DNA of 64,000 bases from Stakelama pacifica (GTDB lineage Bacteria; Pseudomonadota; Alphaproteobacteria; Sphingomonadales; Sphingomonadaceae): positions 1 through 64,000 of the forward strand of contig NZ_SNWD01000005.1 in assembly GCF_004361835.1 (NCBI RefSeq), in the 5' to 3' direction. The position numbers were made by a program, and so were the translations under genes. Numbering within the stretch: the stretch's first letter is position 1; every line of letters begins with the position of its first letter. The notes beneath the pieces were generated by a model. The model searched no databases and was not told where the DNA came from. It saw only the letters and a list, made by a program, of their open reading frames with translations. Of this stretch, positions 42,483-53,126 are shown piece after piece.

Positions 42483-45002
42483 ATGGCGTCGCGTTTTAAC
42501 GCCCTGAAAGCGGACGCGGCATGGCAGGCGATCTGGGAAGAGCGCCGCACCTTTGCCGCAAGGGACGATAGCCCGCGTCCGAAGTCGTACGTGCTTGAGA
42601 TGTTTCCCTATCCTTCGGGGAAGATCCATATGGGCCATGTCCGCAACTATACGATGGGCGATGTGCTTGCCCGGTTCCGGCGGATGAAGGGCATGGAAGT
42701 GCTCCACCCGATGGGCTGGGACGCATTCGGCATGCCTGCCGAAAATGCGGCGATGGAAAAGGGGGTGCACCCCGGCGCGTGGACGTACCAGAATATCGAC
42801 GCGATGCGCGCTCAGCTGAAGCGGATCGGCTTCGGGCTCGACTGGACGCGCGAATTCGCGACCTGCGACCCTGAATATTATGGGCAGGAACAGGCTTTGT
42901 TCCTCGACATGGTCGAGGCGGGGCTGGTTTATCGCAAGGAATCGGCGGTAAACTGGGATCCGGTCGATATGACCGTGCTCGCCAACGAACAGGTGATCGA
43001 CGGCAAGGGCTGGCGCTCGGGCGCGACCGTTGAACGGCGCAAGCTGAGCCAGTGGTTCCTGAAGATCACCGACTTTGCCGACGAACTGCTCGACGGTCTG
43101 GGCGAGCTGAAACACTGGCCCGACAAGGTCAAGCTGATGCAGGAAAACTGGATCGGCAAAAGTCAGGGGCTGCAATTCCGCTTTTCGGTAAGCGATGGCG
43201 GATCGGTCGAGGTGTTCACTACCCGGCCTGACACGATCTTCGGGGCAAGCTTTGTCGCGATTGCGGCCGATCATCCGCTCGCGCTGCGACTGGCAGCCGA
43301 CAATCCGGAGGTCGCTGCCTTTGCCGAGAAATGCCGCGCAGGCGGCACCAGCGCCGCGGAGATCGAGACACAGGAAAAGCTCGGCTACAACACCGGCCTC
43401 ACCGCGACTCATCCGTTCGATCCCGACTGGCAGCTTCCGGTCTATATCGCCAACTTCGTGCTGATGGATTATGGCGTCGGCGCGGTTTTCGGCGTTCCGG
43501 CACATGACCAGCGCGACCTTGATTTCGCCCGCAAATACGACCTGCCGGTCAAGCGGGTGGTCAGCGAAGGCGATGCGGTCGCGCCCGAATTTACCGGGGA
43601 TGAGGCCTATACCGGTCCGGGCAAGCTCGTAAATTCGCAATTCCTCGACGGGCTGGAAATTGCCGATGCCAAGCGTGCGGTGATCGAGCGCGCCGAAAGC
43701 GAAGGCTGGGGCAAAGGCACCACCGTCTGGCGGCTGCGCGACTGGGGCGTATCGCGCCAGCGTTATTGGGGCACGCCGATCCCGATCATCCATTGCGGCA
43801 CCTGCGGCGCGGTGCCGGTGCCGCGCGATCAACTTCCGGTGAAGCTGCCTGAGGATGTGAGCTTCGACGTTCCCGGCAATCCGCTCGACCGCCATCCGAC
43901 CTGGAAACATGTCCCCTGCCCCAAATGCGGTGGCGAAGCGCGGCGCGAAACCGATACGCTCGACACGTTCGTCGACTCGTCCTGGTATTTCATTCGCTTT
44001 GCCAGCCAGCCGGGCGATACGCCGTTCGACAAGAGAATTGCCGAACAATGGCTTCCGGTGAACCAATATATCGGCGGAGTGGAACATGCGATCCTGCATC
44101 TGCTCTACGCCCGGTTCTGGACGCGGGCTCTGAGGGAGATGGGCAAGCTCGATATTGCCGAGCCTTTTGCCGGTCTGTTCACGCAAGGCATGGTAACGCA
44201 CGAGACCTATTATCGCGAAGGCGATGAGGGGCGCCGCATCTGGTTCGCACCCGATGAAGTACGGATTTCGGGTGAGCAGGGCATAGCGATTACCGACGGC
44301 TCGCCGATCACGGTCGGCCGCGTCGAGAAGATGTCGAAGTCCAAGAAGAACACCGTTGATCCCGGCCCGATCGTCGAACAGTACGGCGCCGACGCAGTGC
44401 GCTGGTTCATGCTGTCTGACTCGCCGCCCGAACGCGATCTGGAATGGTCCGAAAGCGGCATTGAAGGCGCGTGGCGCTTCATTCAGCGGCTTTGGAGGCT
44501 GTTCGACGGCCTTGCCGATGCTGACGGCGAGGATAAGGCGCTCGACCGCAAGCTGCACCAGACGATTGCCGGTGTTGCCGACGATATCGAGGCGCTGTCG
44601 TTCAACAAGGCGGTGGCCAAGCTCTACGAACTCGTGAACGCGATCGAGAAGGCAAAGCCCTCGGCATCGCGCGCCGCTGCGATCCGGGCACTGGTCCGCA
44701 TCGTCGCACCCATGGCACCGCACATTGCGGAGGAAGCATGGGCAGCGATGGGCAATTCCGCACTGATCGCCGATGCCGAATGGCCCGAAGTCGATCCGGC
44801 GCTGCTGGTCGAGGATGAGGTCACCATCGCGGTGCAGGTCAACGGCAAGCTCCGCGACACGCTGATCATGGCGAAGGGCACTGCGAAGGACGAAGTCGAG
44901 GCTGCAGCGCTCTCTGCCGATAAGATCGTGCAATGGCTCGACGGCGCATCGCCGAAAAAAGTGATCGTCGTTCCCGACCGTCTGGTGAACATCGTCGCAT
45001 GA
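42483..45002 (+). CDS. leuS: Leucyl-tRNA synthetase
   Basis: An 839-residue class I aminoacyl-tRNA synthetase that charges tRNA-Leu. The HIGH motif is HMGH at residues 49-52 and KMSKS is at 616-620. The CP1 editing domain (about 220-420) and anticodon-binding domain (about 650-780) are present, so length is normal. It is 21 bp after the DUF3576 gene and its stop overlaps the lptE start (ATGA), forming a leuS-lptE-holA operon. Confidence 0.97.
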   Translation: MASRFNALKADAAWQAIWEERRTFAARDDSPRPKSYVLEMFPYPSGKIHMGHVRNYTMGDVLARFRRMKGMEVLHPMGWDAFGMPAENAAMEKGVHPGAWTYQNIDAMRAQLKRIGFGLDWTREFATCDPEYYGQEQALFLDMVEAGLVYRKESAVNWDPVDMTVLANEQVIDGKGWRSGATVERRKLSQWFLKITDFADELLDGLGELKHWPDKVKLMQENWIGKSQGLQFRFSVSDGGSVEVFTTRPDTIFGASFVAIAADHPLALRLAADNPEVAAFAEKCRAGGTSAAEIETQEKLGYNTGLTATHPFDPDWQLPVYIANFVLMDYGVGAVFGVPAHDQRDLDFARKYDLPVKRVVSEGDAVAPEFTGDEAYTGPGKLVNSQFLDGLEIADAKRAVIERAESEGWGKGTTVWRLRDWGVSRQRYWGTPIPIIHCGTCGAVPVPRDQLPVKLPEDVSFDVPGNPLDRHPTWKHVPCPKCGGEARRETDTLDTFVDSSWYFIRFASQPGDTPFDKRIAEQWLPVNQYIGGVEHAILHLLYARFWTRALREMGKLDIAEPFAGLFTQGMVTHETYYREGDEGRRIWFAPDEVRISGEQGIAITDGSPITVGRVEKMSKSKKNTVDPGPIVEQYGADAVRWFMLSDSPPERDLEWSESGIEGAWRFIQRLWRLFDGLADADGEDKALDRKLHQTIAGVADDIEALSFNKAVAKLYELVNAIEKAKPSASRAAAIRALVRIVAPMAPHIAEEAWAAMGNSALIADAEWPEVDPALLVEDEVTIAVQVNGKLRDTLIMAKGTAKDEVEAAALSADKIVQWLDGASPKKVIVVPDRLVNIVA

Positions 45003-45490
45003 AGCGGGTCGCGTCCTTTGCGCTGCTCCTGTCGCTCGGCGGATGCGGGCTGCAGCCGCTATATCAGGGCGGCGGGTCGGGCAAGGTTGCGACCATGCTC
45101 TCCTCAGTGGAGGTTTCGCCGATCAAGGGGCAGGACGGGTGGCTGATGGCCAATGCCCTGCGCGACCGGCTCGGATCGGACGGCACCGCCAATCGCTATC
45201 GTCTTGATGTGACGCTCGACGATTCGATCATCGGCCTCGGCGTGCGACGCGACGATTCGATCACGCGCGAACGGCGCACATTGCGCGCCCGCTATCGCCT
45301 CACCGATACCAGCAGCGGACTGGTGATTATGGACGCGACTGCCGGGTCGGATGCAGGGATCGATGTGGTCGGTTCCGAATATGCCACCATCGCCGCCGAA
45401 CGCAGCGCGCTGGAGCGGCTATCGGGGATCGTGGCGGACCAGATCGTCGCGAACCTCGCCGTATATGCGCGTGAGGCGCCCGCGCCGTGA
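44999..45490 (+). CDS. lptE: LPS assembly lipoprotein LptE
   Basis: A 163-residue outer-membrane lipoprotein. The lipobox is [12 protein letters not shown], where GCGLQPLY is a hallmark of alphaproteobacterial LptE. LptE plugs the LptD barrel and helps place lipopolysaccharide in the outer membrane. The gene overlaps leuS before it and holA after it, the standard order in this class. Confidence 0.9.
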   Translation: MKRVASFALLLSLGGCGLQPLYQGGGSGKVATMLSSVEVSPIKGQDGWLMANALRDRLGSDGTANRYRLDVTLDDSIIGLGVRRDDSITRERRTLRARYRLTDTSSGLVIMDATAGSDAGIDVVGSEYATIAAERSALERLSGIVADQIVANLAVYAREAPAP

Positions 45491-46506
45491 AGGCGAATGC
45501 GGGCAGCATTCAACGCTATCTCGATCGTCCTGATCCTGAGATCCGGCTCTATCTGTTCCATGGCCCTGATGAAGCCGGCGCGCATGCCTATGCGGCCCGC
45601 CTCGCCGCTGCGCTGGGGCAAGGGGTTGAGCGAGTCGATGTCGAACCCGCGTCGCTGCGGAATGAGCCCGGGAGGCTGATCGACGAAGCGGCATCGCTCT
45701 CGCTTTTCGGCGAGAAGCGCCTGATCCGCATCTTCGGTGCCGGGGAGGAAAGCTACGAAGCGCTCAGACTGCTCACCTCTGCCGATCAGCCGGTGGCCAA
45801 TCCGGTGGTGGTGGTCGCGCCGGGCCTGAAGGGCACCGGCAAGACCGTAAAGCTCGCCGTCGCAGCACCCGGTGCGATCAGCATGGCCTGTTACGTGCCC
45901 GAAGGCGCCGACGCCGCCCGGCTTGCTTCTACGTTGGCGCGTGATGCCGGCGTGCGGCTTACTGGCGACGCACCCGCCCGGCTATGGGAAGTGAGCGGCG
46001 GCGATCGCGCCGTTCTGGCGCAGGAGGTCGAGAAGCTCGCGCTGTTTCTCGACGCCGGACCGGATCGGCCGCGGGAGGCCGATGTCGAAACGCTGGAACA
46101 AATCGCGGCGGATCGCGAAGAAGCGCAGATTTTTGAAACGATCGCGGCGATCATCGAAGGCGATGCGGTTTCGGTCGGCGACGCGCTGCGCACGCTGGAG
46201 GAAGGCCCCGGCTCGATCCCCCTGCTGCGCCAGCTCGCCCGAAAGCTGGTAACACTTGCCGGGTTGCGCGCAGAGGTCGATGCGGGTGTGACCATCGCCG
46301 ACGTGGTCGAACGCCATCGTATCTTTTTCAAGGAAAAGCCCGCCACTACCCGCGCACTCCGCCGCTGGTCGTCTGCCCATCTTGCTCAGGCGATCGACCG
46401 GGTGCGGGAAAGCGAACGCCGGATCATGTCGAGTGCGAGTGCGGGCGACATTCTCACCCGTCAGCTCGCGCTCCGCCTTTCCGCAAGTATCGGACGGCGC
46501 GGCTGA
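45487..46506 (+). CDS. holA: DNA polymerase III subunit delta
   Basis: A 339-residue clamp-loader subunit. It has the delta N-terminus (IRLYLFHGPDEAGAHAYAARLA) and later SLFGEKRLIRIFGAG and WEVSGGDRAVLAQEVEKLALFL. The GTG start at 45487 overlaps the lptE stop (GTGA). Its stop TGA abuts the parB stop on the other strand with no gap. Confidence 0.93.
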   Translation: MKANAGSIQRYLDRPDPEIRLYLFHGPDEAGAHAYAARLAAALGQGVERVDVEPASLRNEPGRLIDEAASLSLFGEKRLIRIFGAGEESYEALRLLTSADQPVANPVVVVAPGLKGTGKTVKLAVAAPGAISMACYVPEGADAARLASTLARDAGVRLTGDAPARLWEVSGGDRAVLAQEVEKLALFLDAGPDRPREADVETLEQIAADREEAQIFETIAAIIEGDAVSVGDALRTLEEGPGSIPLLRQLARKLVTLAGLRAEVDAGVTIADVVERHRIFFKEKPATTRALRRWSSAHLAQAIDRVRESERRIMSSASAGDILTRQLALRLSASIGRRG

Positions 46507-47436
46507 TCAGATCGTCTCGCCGCTCAGCCGCTGGCACACCAAATCGAGCTGGTCGAGCGTCGAATAGCTGAGCGTCAGCGTTCCGCCCTGTTCGGAGTGA
46601 GCGATTCTGACCTTCAGGCCGAGCACATCCCCCAGCTGCTGCTCCAGCGCAGCGATATCGGCATTTCCTGAATCGTGCGTCGGTATGGCGCGCGGCGATG
46701 CGTTGCGACCGCTGCCGTTGCTGCCGGGCCGCGCTGCCTTAACCAGCTTTTCAGTGTCGCGCACCGACATTTCGCTTGTCACCACTTTGTGCGCAAGCGT
46801 CGAAGGATCGGACGCGCCGAGCAGAGCCCGGGCGTGGCCCATGGTCAACCGCTCTTCGGTCACCAGCGCCTGAACATCATCGGGCAGATCGAGCAGCCGC
46901 ATCAGATTGGCGATGTGGCTCCGCGATTTGCCGACAAGCCGCGCAAGCGCTTCCTGCGTATGGCCGAATTCGTCGATCAGCTTGCGATACGCATCAGCTT
47001 CTTCGATCGCGTTCAGGTCGCGCCGCTGGATATTTTCGACCAGCGCGATTTCCAGCGTTTCAGCGTCGGAGAGTTCGCGAACGATGACCGGCACTTCGTG
47101 GAGCCGCGCGCGCTGTGCAGCACGCCAGCGGCGCTCACCGGCAACAATCTGATAATCCTTGCCGTGCGGCCGAACGACGATCGGCTGAATCAAACCGCGC
47201 TGCGCGATCGAATTGGCAAGTTCCGTAATTGCCTCTTCGTCGAAATGGCGACGCGGCTGCCCGGGATGCGGGGTCATCGCGGTCACGGGCAGCAATCGTA
47301 CGCTGGTTCCCGTTTCCCGATCACCCGTCGTGGGTTCTTCCCGCGCAGCATCGCCCAATAATGCGCTCAGTCCCCTGCCCAGCCCCTGACGTGGTTTGCG
47401 GGATGGTGCGTTGGAACCGGTATCGCTTTCACTCAT
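46507..47436 (-). CDS. parB: Chromosome-partitioning protein ParB
   Basis: A 309-residue ParB/Spo0J protein. It has LPVTAMTPHPGQPRRHFDEEAI at the CTP-binding N-terminal domain, GERRWRAAQRARLHEVPVIV, then the HTH part GKSRSHIANLMRLLDLP. The C-terminal dimerisation region is about residues 250-309. It loads at parS and spreads as a clamp for origin segregation. Three parS sites lie 0.8-3.3 kb away. Its start overlaps the parA stop by 4 bp. Confidence 0.96.
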   Translation of the reverse strand: MSESDTGSNAPSRKPRQGLGRGLSALLGDAAREEPTTGDRETGTSVRLLPVTAMTPHPGQPRRHFDEEAITELANSIAQRGLIQPIVVRPHGKDYQIVAGERRWRAAQRARLHEVPVIVRELSDAETLEIALVENIQRRDLNAIEEADAYRKLIDEFGHTQEALARLVGKSRSHIANLMRLLDLPDDVQALVTEERLTMGHARALLGASDPSTLAHKVVTSEMSVRDTEKLVKAARPGSNGSGRNASPRAIPTHDSGNADIAALEQQLGDVLGLKVRIAHSEQGGTLTLSYSTLDQLDLVCQRLSGETI

Positions 47437-48212
47437 GCGGCCTCAGCGGGTTTGGGGAATCGGGCAATCACTTCACGGGCAAGCGCGATATAGGCTTCGG
47501 ACCCGGGGCAACGATGGTCATAGATGAGCGCTGGCAGACCGTGGCTCGGCGCCTCGGACAGGCGGACATTGCGCGGAATCACAGTATCGAACACAACATT
47601 TCCCAGAACCGCGCGCACATCGTCCGATACCTGATCGGTCAGGCGGTTGCGCCGGTCATACATGGTCAGCACCACGCCCAGGATGGACAGCCCCGGATTG
47701 AATCGCGACCGGATTCGTTCGACCGTGTTGAGAAGCTGGCTGAGCCCTTCCAGCGCGAAAAATTCGCATTGCAGCGGCACCAACAGAGCGTCGGCCGCGA
47801 CCATGGCGTTGACCGTCAGCAGGCCGAGCGACGGCGGGCAATCGACGAGGATAACATCCCAGCGATCTTCCGACCTGTGGATAGCTTCGCTCAGCCGATG
47901 CGTGCGGCCCTCATATTCAATGAGCTCGATTTCCGCCCCTGACAAATCGACGGTCGCGGGAACGACATCGAGCCGCGGGACGCGCGAGGGCACAGCCGCT
48001 CGCTGCAGCCTGATTTCGTCCAGCAGCAGATCATAGGTCGACTTCTCGCGATCCTGCGTCGATATGCCGAGCCCGGTCGACGCATTGCCCTGCGGGTCGA
48101 GATCGATCAGCAGGACACGCAGACCGGTCGCCGCAAGTGCTGTGCCGACATTGATGGCAGTTGTGGTTTTACCCACCCCGCCCTTTTGATTGGCGATAGT
48201 GATGCAGATCAT
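47433..48212 (-). CDS. parA: Chromosome-partitioning ATPase ParA
   Basis: A 259-residue Walker ATPase. The deviant Walker A is KGGVGKTTTAIN (from residue 10), and DLDPQGNASTGLG and VDCPPSLG follow. It drives movement of the ParB-parS complex. Its start overlaps the rsmG stop and its stop overlaps the parB start. The order mnmG-rsmG-parA-parB is conserved in bacteria. Confidence 0.97.
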   Translation of the reverse strand: MICITIANQKGGVGKTTTAINVGTALAATGLRVLLIDLDPQGNASTGLGISTQDREKSTYDLLLDEIRLQRAAVPSRVPRLDVVPATVDLSGAEIELIEYEGRTHRLSEAIHRSEDRWDVILVDCPPSLGLLTVNAMVAADALLVPLQCEFFALEGLSQLLNTVERIRSRFNPGLSILGVVLTMYDRRNRLTDQVSDDVRAVLGNVVFDTVIPRNVRLSEAPSHGLPALIYDHRCPGSEAYIALAREVIARFPKPAEAA

Positions 48213-48826
48213 TTGGGTCTGACCTCCCGCGCGATCACGATGTGAGATTCCGGATCAGTGATACTCTGTTCCACGTGAAACACACCCTGCCATGACTGGC
48301 GCGCTTCCGCCACCTCCGATTGCGCGCTTCGTCCTTTTGGGAGCACCCAAAGGGCATTTTTATCGCTACAATGGGTTGCCTTCTCAAACAGGGTCGAAAG
48401 ATTGGCGACTGCTCGGGCGGTAAGCATGTCGGCGTGGGTCTTCACCTGCTCGATCTTGCAAGCATGTACAGTGACATTTGAAAGACCCAGGCCGGCCGCG
48501 GCTTGCTCCAAAAAAGCCGCACGTTTTTTGCGCGGCTCAACCAATAGCACCGGACCGTCATGCAGGATCGCGAGAACGATGCCGGGTAGGCCGGCGCCGC
48601 TGCCGATGTCTAACCAGCTTTTGCCGGCAGCGTCGTCTCCTGCCCATTCGACCAGCTGAGCGCTGTCCACGATATGCCGCGACCAGATTGCCGGGATTGT
48701 GGATCGGGAGATGAGGTTCTGATGCGCATTCTCCCGAACGAGCAAATCCGCAAACTTCGCGAGCAATGTTTCACGTGAAACATCGAACCGCTCCCGCACC
48801 CAGCTTCGCGCTTCGTCTTCGGTCAT
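48209..48826 (-). CDS. rsmG: 16S rRNA (guanine527-N7)-methyltransferase
   Basis: A 205-residue SAM-dependent methyltransferase. The SAM motif is [17 protein letters not shown], and [15 protein letters not shown] supplies the next conserved part. It modifies G527 of 16S rRNA. The coding sequence contains two parS sites, one near each end. It overlaps mnmG at its start and parA at its stop. Confidence 0.96.
   Translation of the reverse strand: MTEDEARSWVRERFDVSRETLLAKFADLLVRENAHQNLISRSTIPAIWSRHIVDSAQLVEWAGDDAAGKSWLDIGSGAGLPGIVLAILHDGPVLLVEPRKKRAAFLEQAAAGLGLSNVTVHACKIEQVKTHADMLTARAVANLSTLFEKATHCSDKNALWVLPKGRSAQSEVAEARQSWQGVFHVEQSITDPESHIVIAREVRPK
48267..48282. promoter_or_regulatory. parS: parS site 1 (variant)
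   Basis: TGTTCCACGTGAAACA differs from the parS consensus TGTTTCACGTGAAACA at one position. It lies inside the 3' part of rsmG, about 830 bp upstream of the parB start codon. It should be bound by ParB. Confidence 0.88.
48767..48782. promoter_or_regulatory. parS: parS site 2 (exact consensus)
   Basis: TGTTTCACGTGAAACA is an exact copy of the 16-bp bacterial parS palindrome. It lies in the first codons of rsmG, 500 bp from site 1. Confidence 0.94.
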
Positions 48827-50664
48827 GCGACGGCCCGCTTGCTATGGAGCAGGATCGCCGAAAGTGCAGCCGGCGTAATGCCCCGTACCCGCGCTGCCTG
48901 ACCGAGACTGGTCGGGCGGGAGGCACTAAGACGATCGATCATTTCCGACGACAGGCCCGGGATCGAAGCATAATCCAGATCAGCCGGAAGCAATACAGAG
49001 TCATTCGCCCGAAGTTCTGCGACCTCAGCGTCCTGCCTTGCAACATAGGGCGCGTAGCGCGCGTCCTCAATTGCTTCGGCGACGATTTCGTCCTCCATGG
49101 CGAGACCCAATATCGGCGGGTGCACTGCCGGAAAGCGAAGCCAATCGCGCGCAGCCTGCTGACCAAGATCGAGCGGCACCTCAGCACCCCGGGCCCGGAG
49201 CGCGCTTGCACCAAAACCGGTATCGAGCTGCTCCTCCACTTCGCCGCGACGGTCCTCCCGCGCTCTCAGCCACTGCTCAGCATCTGATCCGAGACAACCA
49301 AGATGACGGGCGACCGGACCCAGCCTCGTCCAGCTGTTATTCGCTCGCAGACGAAGCCGATATTCCGCCCGAGCGGTGAGCATACGATATGGCTCGGTAA
49401 TCCCATGGGTCACCAGATCATCAACCATCACCCCGATATAGCTATTCGATCGATCAGCAATATAGGGCTCGAGGCCAAGCGCGAATGCAGCAGCATTCAA
49501 ACCCGCGACCAGCCCCTGCGCCGCAGCCTCTTCATAGCCGGTCGTCCCGTTGATCTGCCCGGCGCAATAGACGCCCTCGATCGCCCGCAGCGCCAGGGTC
49601 GAATCCAGCGCGCGCGGATCGACATGGTCATATTCCACTGCATAGCCGGGCGTGACGATCCGACAGGCGGCTAAGCCCGCCATTTCCCGAATCATCGCAT
49701 CCTGCACATCGCTAGGCAGCGATGTCGAAATGCCGTTCGGATAGACCAGCGGTGTATCAAGGCCTTCCGGCTCTAAAAATACCTGATGGCCATCTCGGTC
49801 GCCGAACCGATGAATCTTATCTTCGATTGAGGGGCAATAGCGCGGCCCCTGCCCCGCAATATCGCCGCCAAACAACGGAGAACGATGCAGTGCATCCCGG
49901 ATGATGTCATGTACCCGCGAATTGGTCCGGGTGATCGCGCAAAACAATTGCGGGTTGGCGCGCTCCGGGCTGCGCGGCGACATGGTCCAGGGATCAGTGT
50001 CGGAGACTTGCTCGTCGAGTGCAGCCCAGTCGATCGTTCGTCCGTCGAGCCGGGGGGGCGTACCGGTTTTCAGCCGCGCCATCGGCAGTGCGGCCGAACG
50101 AAGCTGCTCCGCCAACCGACTTGCCGCCTGCTCGCCGACCCGCCCCCCTTGCTCGCGTTCCTCACCACGAAAGATGCGTCCGCCGAGAAAAGTGCCCGTA
50201 GCCAGTATCACCGCAACGCCTGGAATGAAGCTGCCATCGGATAAATTGACACCCCTGACGCGAGAGCCTTCTCGATCGAGCCGAAGCGAGTGAGCCTCCC
50301 CTTCCACCACCGTCAAGGATGGATCCTTGCCGAGCGCCGCCTGAACCGCGGCGGCGTATAGTGTCCGATCCGCCTGAACGCGCGGTCCCCACACCGCCGA
50401 GCCCTTACTGCGGTTCAACATGCGATAATGCACCGCTGCGGCATCGGCGGCGCGCGCTATGATCCCGTCAAAGGCGTCAACTTCGCGGACCAAATGCCCC
50501 TTTCCCAGTCCCCCGATCGCGGGGTTACAGGACATGGCACCGATCTTGGTCCGATCGAACGTCAGCAGCGCCGTGCGCGCGCCGCGTCGTGCTGCGGCAG
50601 CAGCAGCTTCGCTGCCGGCGTGGCCGCCGCCAATTACGATTACATCAAAATGTTCGTGGGTCAC
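48823..50664 (-). CDS. mnmG: tRNA uridine 5-carboxymethylaminomethyl modification enzyme MnmG (GidA)
   Basis: A 613-residue FAD enzyme. The FAD motif is [19 protein letters not shown], and [43 protein letters not shown] and [17 protein letters not shown] are family landmarks. Together with MnmE it modifies the wobble uridine of several tRNAs. A GTG start at 50664 ([12 protein letters not shown]) fits the family length; the longer start at 50700 adds unconserved residues and approaches the parS site. Confidence 0.96.
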   Translation of the reverse strand: MTHEHFDVIVIGGGHAGSEAAAAAARRGARTALLTFDRTKIGAMSCNPAIGGLGKGHLVREVDAFDGIIARAADAAAVHYRMLNRSKGSAVWGPRVQADRTLYAAAVQAALGKDPSLTVVEGEAHSLRLDREGSRVRGVNLSDGSFIPGVAVILATGTFLGGRIFRGEEREQGGRVGEQAASRLAEQLRSAALPMARLKTGTPPRLDGRTIDWAALDEQVSDTDPWTMSPRSPERANPQLFCAITRTNSRVHDIIRDALHRSPLFGGDIAGQGPRYCPSIEDKIHRFGDRDGHQVFLEPEGLDTPLVYPNGISTSLPSDVQDAMIREMAGLAACRIVTPGYAVEYDHVDPRALDSTLALRAIEGVYCAGQINGTTGYEEAAAQGLVAGLNAAAFALGLEPYIADRSNSYIGVMVDDLVTHGITEPYRMLTARAEYRLRLRANNSWTRLGPVARHLGCLGSDAEQWLRAREDRRGEVEEQLDTGFGASALRARGAEVPLDLGQQAARDWLRFPAVHPPILGLAMEDEIVAEAIEDARYAPYVARQDAEVAELRANDSVLLPADLDYASIPGLSSEMIDRLSASRPTSLGQAARVRGITPAALSAILLHSKRAVA

Positions 50665-50702
50665 GCAGCGCTCGATACGACTTTGCCGCCCACCCGTCAA
50701 AA

Positions 50703-50718
50703 TGTTCCACGTGGAACA
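50703..50718. promoter_or_regulatory. parS: parS site 3 (variant, perfect palindrome)
   Basis: TGTTCCACGTGGAACA is a perfect palindrome that differs from the parS consensus at two symmetric positions. It lies in the 57-bp gap between the mnmE stop (50722) and the mnmG start, the only intergenic parS of the three. Confidence 0.85.
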
Positions 50719-50721
50719 ATG

Positions 50722-52008
50722 CTATTTGCCGATACAGAATCGCGAAAAAACGCCATCCAGCACCGCCTCGATATCAGCGCGACCAGTAATGCGATCGAGC
50801 GCCTGCCTGGCAACGCGCAATTCCTCCGCCAACAATAGCGGATCAACAGCTGAAGAGGCCGATCGAAGCGTACCCTCTGCCTTGCGAAGTAACGCGCGCT
50901 GCCGCCGGTTCAACAGCGGACCGTCAAGCCGCGGCGTCAGCGTTTTGGCGCGCTCTCCAAGCGCCTGCCAAAGCTCCGCAACCCCCTCGCCGGTCACCCC
51001 GGACACCCGCAACCGCTCCGGCATTTCCGGCCTGTCGGCTACGTCGCAACGCGCGACGACTGCCAGACCTTTCTCGAAGATCTCTTGCGGCACATCGGCA
51101 TCGTCCATCCAGATCACGATATCCGCCGACGCCACCGCTTCCCGAGCCCGCTCGATGCCGATTGTCTCAATCGGATCGTCGGTCGCATCGGCAATTCCCG
51201 CCGTGTCCGAAAACACGAAAGCAATACCCTCGCGCTGCACGGCTGCTTCGATACGATCTCGCGTGGTTCCCGCGATCGGCGAAACAATCGCCACCTCCCG
51301 CTCGACCATCCTGTTTAGCAGCGTCGACTTTCCCGCATTGGGTGGCCCGGCAAGCACCACCTGAACCCCGTCGCGGATGCGTTCGACCTCCGGAACGTTC
51401 AGCGCCGCCGCGATGGTATCGGCGAGCAACACGCATTGCGCGGCAACTTCGTCACCTTTGCCGGTAGCGACATCCTCTTCGTCGCCATGGTCCAGTTCAG
51501 CCTCAACCTGCGCCGACAGGCCGACCAGCTCCGACGTCCACCCTTCGGTGAGACGACGTACCGACCCGCCGCTGGTCTCGATCGCGGCGCGACGAGCAGT
51601 CTCCGTCTCTGCCTCCAGCAGATCAGCGAGGCCCTCAGCCTCGGTAAGGTCGATGCGGCCGTTCAGCAGCGCTCGCCGGGTAAACTCGCCCGGCTCTGCG
51701 CGACGCAGCCCATCCATTGCGCCAAGTTCTGCCTCCACAGCCGCAACCACCGCACGCCCGCCGTGCAGATGCAGCTCGACCAGATCCTCCCCCGTCGCTG
51801 TTTGCGGTCCATCGAATCGGAGCACGAGCGCCCGATCGAGCACATCGCCCTCCCCCGACCGAAGCGTACGCAGGGCCGCCTTGCGCGCCTCAGGCAAACG
51901 CCCGGACAGCGCCTCCGCGGCGCGAAGCGCTCTCGGTCCGCTGATCCGCACCACGCCGATCCCTGCGGGCGCCGCCCCGCTGGACAAGGCGAAAATCGTG
52001 TCGCTCAT
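50722..52008 (-). CDS. mnmE: tRNA modification GTPase MnmE
   Basis: A 428-residue GTPase. It begins MSDTIFALSSGAAPAGIGVVRISGP, the folate-binding N-terminal domain. The G1 motif is GPPNAGKSTLLN, with a G3-like DTAGI, and the protein ends in the conserved CIGK (FCIGK), needed for tRNA modification. It partners MnmG. It runs leftward 57 bp before mnmG, with a parS site in the gap. Confidence 0.97.
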   Translation of the reverse strand: MSDTIFALSSGAAPAGIGVVRISGPRALRAAEALSGRLPEARKAALRTLRSGEGDVLDRALVLRFDGPQTATGEDLVELHLHGGRAVVAAVEAELGAMDGLRRAEPGEFTRRALLNGRIDLTEAEGLADLLEAETETARRAAIETSGGSVRRLTEGWTSELVGLSAQVEAELDHGDEEDVATGKGDEVAAQCVLLADTIAAALNVPEVERIRDGVQVVLAGPPNAGKSTLLNRMVEREVAIVSPIAGTTRDRIEAAVQREGIAFVFSDTAGIADATDDPIETIGIERAREAVASADIVIWMDDADVPQEIFEKGLAVVARCDVADRPEMPERLRVSGVTGEGVAELWQALGERAKTLTPRLDGPLLNRRQRALLRKAEGTLRSASSAVDPLLLAEELRVARQALDRITGRADIEAVLDGVFSRFCIGK

Positions 52009-52014
52009 CTCGCG

Positions 52015-52254
52015 TCAGCTATCGCGCGCATTGCCCGACATGTTGCGCAGCAGGTCCTGCCACATTCGCATGCCCGCCTCACCCATCGGCGACCAGCCGC
52101 GAAGCATGGTCTCAAGGATTTCGGGCGACGCGCCCTTCTCCATCGTTTCGATCAGCATCGCAACATAGCGTTCATGGACCGGCGTGAAGTCGGGAAGCCC
52201 GGCCGCACGACGCGCCTCTTCGGGAGTACATTCTATCTCGACATTGATCTTCAT
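52015..52254 (-). CDS. DUF6489 family small protein
   Basis: A 79-residue acidic protein beginning MKINVEIECTPEEARR, with LPDFTPVHERYVAML and WSPMGEAGMRMWQDLL. The family is known from sphingomonads and relatives without an assigned role, and commonly sits just before mnmE. It ends 6 bp before the mnmE start and is probably co-transcribed. Confidence 0.82.
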   Translation of the reverse strand: MKINVEIECTPEEARRAAGLPDFTPVHERYVAMLIETMEKGASPEILETMLRGWSPMGEAGMRMWQDLLRNMSGNARDS

Positions 52255-52389
52255 TACGCGTCTCCCGCTTGAGTGCCCCTTCTGCCGGGCCTAGGTCTTA
52301 CCCCTGTATGCGCGCCGGTGACAGGGAATCGCAACGCTTGTCACACAAACCGCGCATCCGGGAGCATCGACCTGAAAGGAGCAGCAGCC

Positions 52390-53088
52390 ATGACCACCAA
52401 TATTACTATCGATACGCTGGACGGTACCGGTTCGTTCAACGCCTATTGTGCCAAGCCGGCGGGCGAACCCCGCGCCGCTATCGTCGTCATTCAGGAAATT
52501 TTCGGCGTCAATGCCGGCATCCGGCGCAAATGCGATCGTCTGGCTGAGGCGGGCTATCTCGCAATCGCCCCCGATATCTTCTGGCGGCTCGAACCGGGCA
52601 TCGAACTCGATCCCGATATCGAACCGGAGATGCAACGCGCACTCGATCTGATGGGCAAGTTCAATCAGGACGCCGGCGTTCGCGATATCGAAGCAACGAT
52701 CAAAAAGGCGCGCGAACTCACCGACGGCAAGAAGGTCGGTGCGGTCGGCTACTGCCTTGGCGGTCGCCTTGCGTACATGGTTGCCGCACGCACCGACGCG
52801 GATGCCACGGTCGGCTATTATGGCGTCGGTATCCCCGACCTGCTCAATGAAAAAGACGCAATCGCCAACCCGCTAATGCTGCATATCGCGTGCGAAGACG
52901 GCTTCGTCGACAAGGAAACGCAGGCGAAGATGCATGAGGGGCTGGACGATCATCCAAAGGTCGTGCTGCACGATTATCCCGGCGAAAATCACGGTTTCGC
53001 TACAGAGGTCGGCGCACGCCGCTCAGAAAAATCTGCGGATCTTGCCGATCAGAGAACCGCCGATTTCTTCGCTGAGCATCTTGGCTAA
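52390..53088 (+). CDS. Dienelactone hydrolase family protein
   Basis: A 232-residue alpha/beta hydrolase. The nucleophile elbow is VGYCLGGRLAYM with Cys, and the late ENHGF supplies His; the acid is in the preceding IACEDGFVD part. This Cys-His-Asp set is typical of dienelactone hydrolases (carboxymethylenebutenolidase). ATG 52390 has AAAGGAG upstream. A strong bidirectional terminator follows it. The true substrate may differ from dienelactone. Confidence 0.9.
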   Translation: MTTNITIDTLDGTGSFNAYCAKPAGEPRAAIVVIQEIFGVNAGIRRKCDRLAEAGYLAIAPDIFWRLEPGIELDPDIEPEMQRALDLMGKFNQDAGVRDIEATIKKARELTDGKKVGAVGYCLGGRLAYMVAARTDADATVGYYGVGIPDLLNEKDAIANPLMLHIACEDGFVDKETQAKMHEGLDDHPKVVLHDYPGENHGFATEVGARRSEKSADLADQRTADFFAEHLG

Positions 53089-53096
53089 TATCAAAG

Positions 53097-53126
53097 GGCG
53101 GGCTGGAAACGGCCCGCCTTATTTTT
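53097..53126. terminator. bidirectional intrinsic terminator, dienelactone hydrolase / terC
   Basis: GGCGGGC (53097-53103), an 8-nt loop, GCCCGCC (53112-53118), then TTATTTTTA on the + strand. It directly follows the rightward hydrolase gene. The convergent TerC gene ends at 53125, so its own stop region overlaps the T-tract. Confidence 0.75.

Noticed and set aside
42465-44933. 822-codon open frame antisense to leuS
   Set aside because: leuS has clear HMGH and KMSKS motifs; the antisense frame is a GC-driven shadow without recognisable domains. The same applies to the long frames opposite the MASE1 kinase, TonB receptor and rho.
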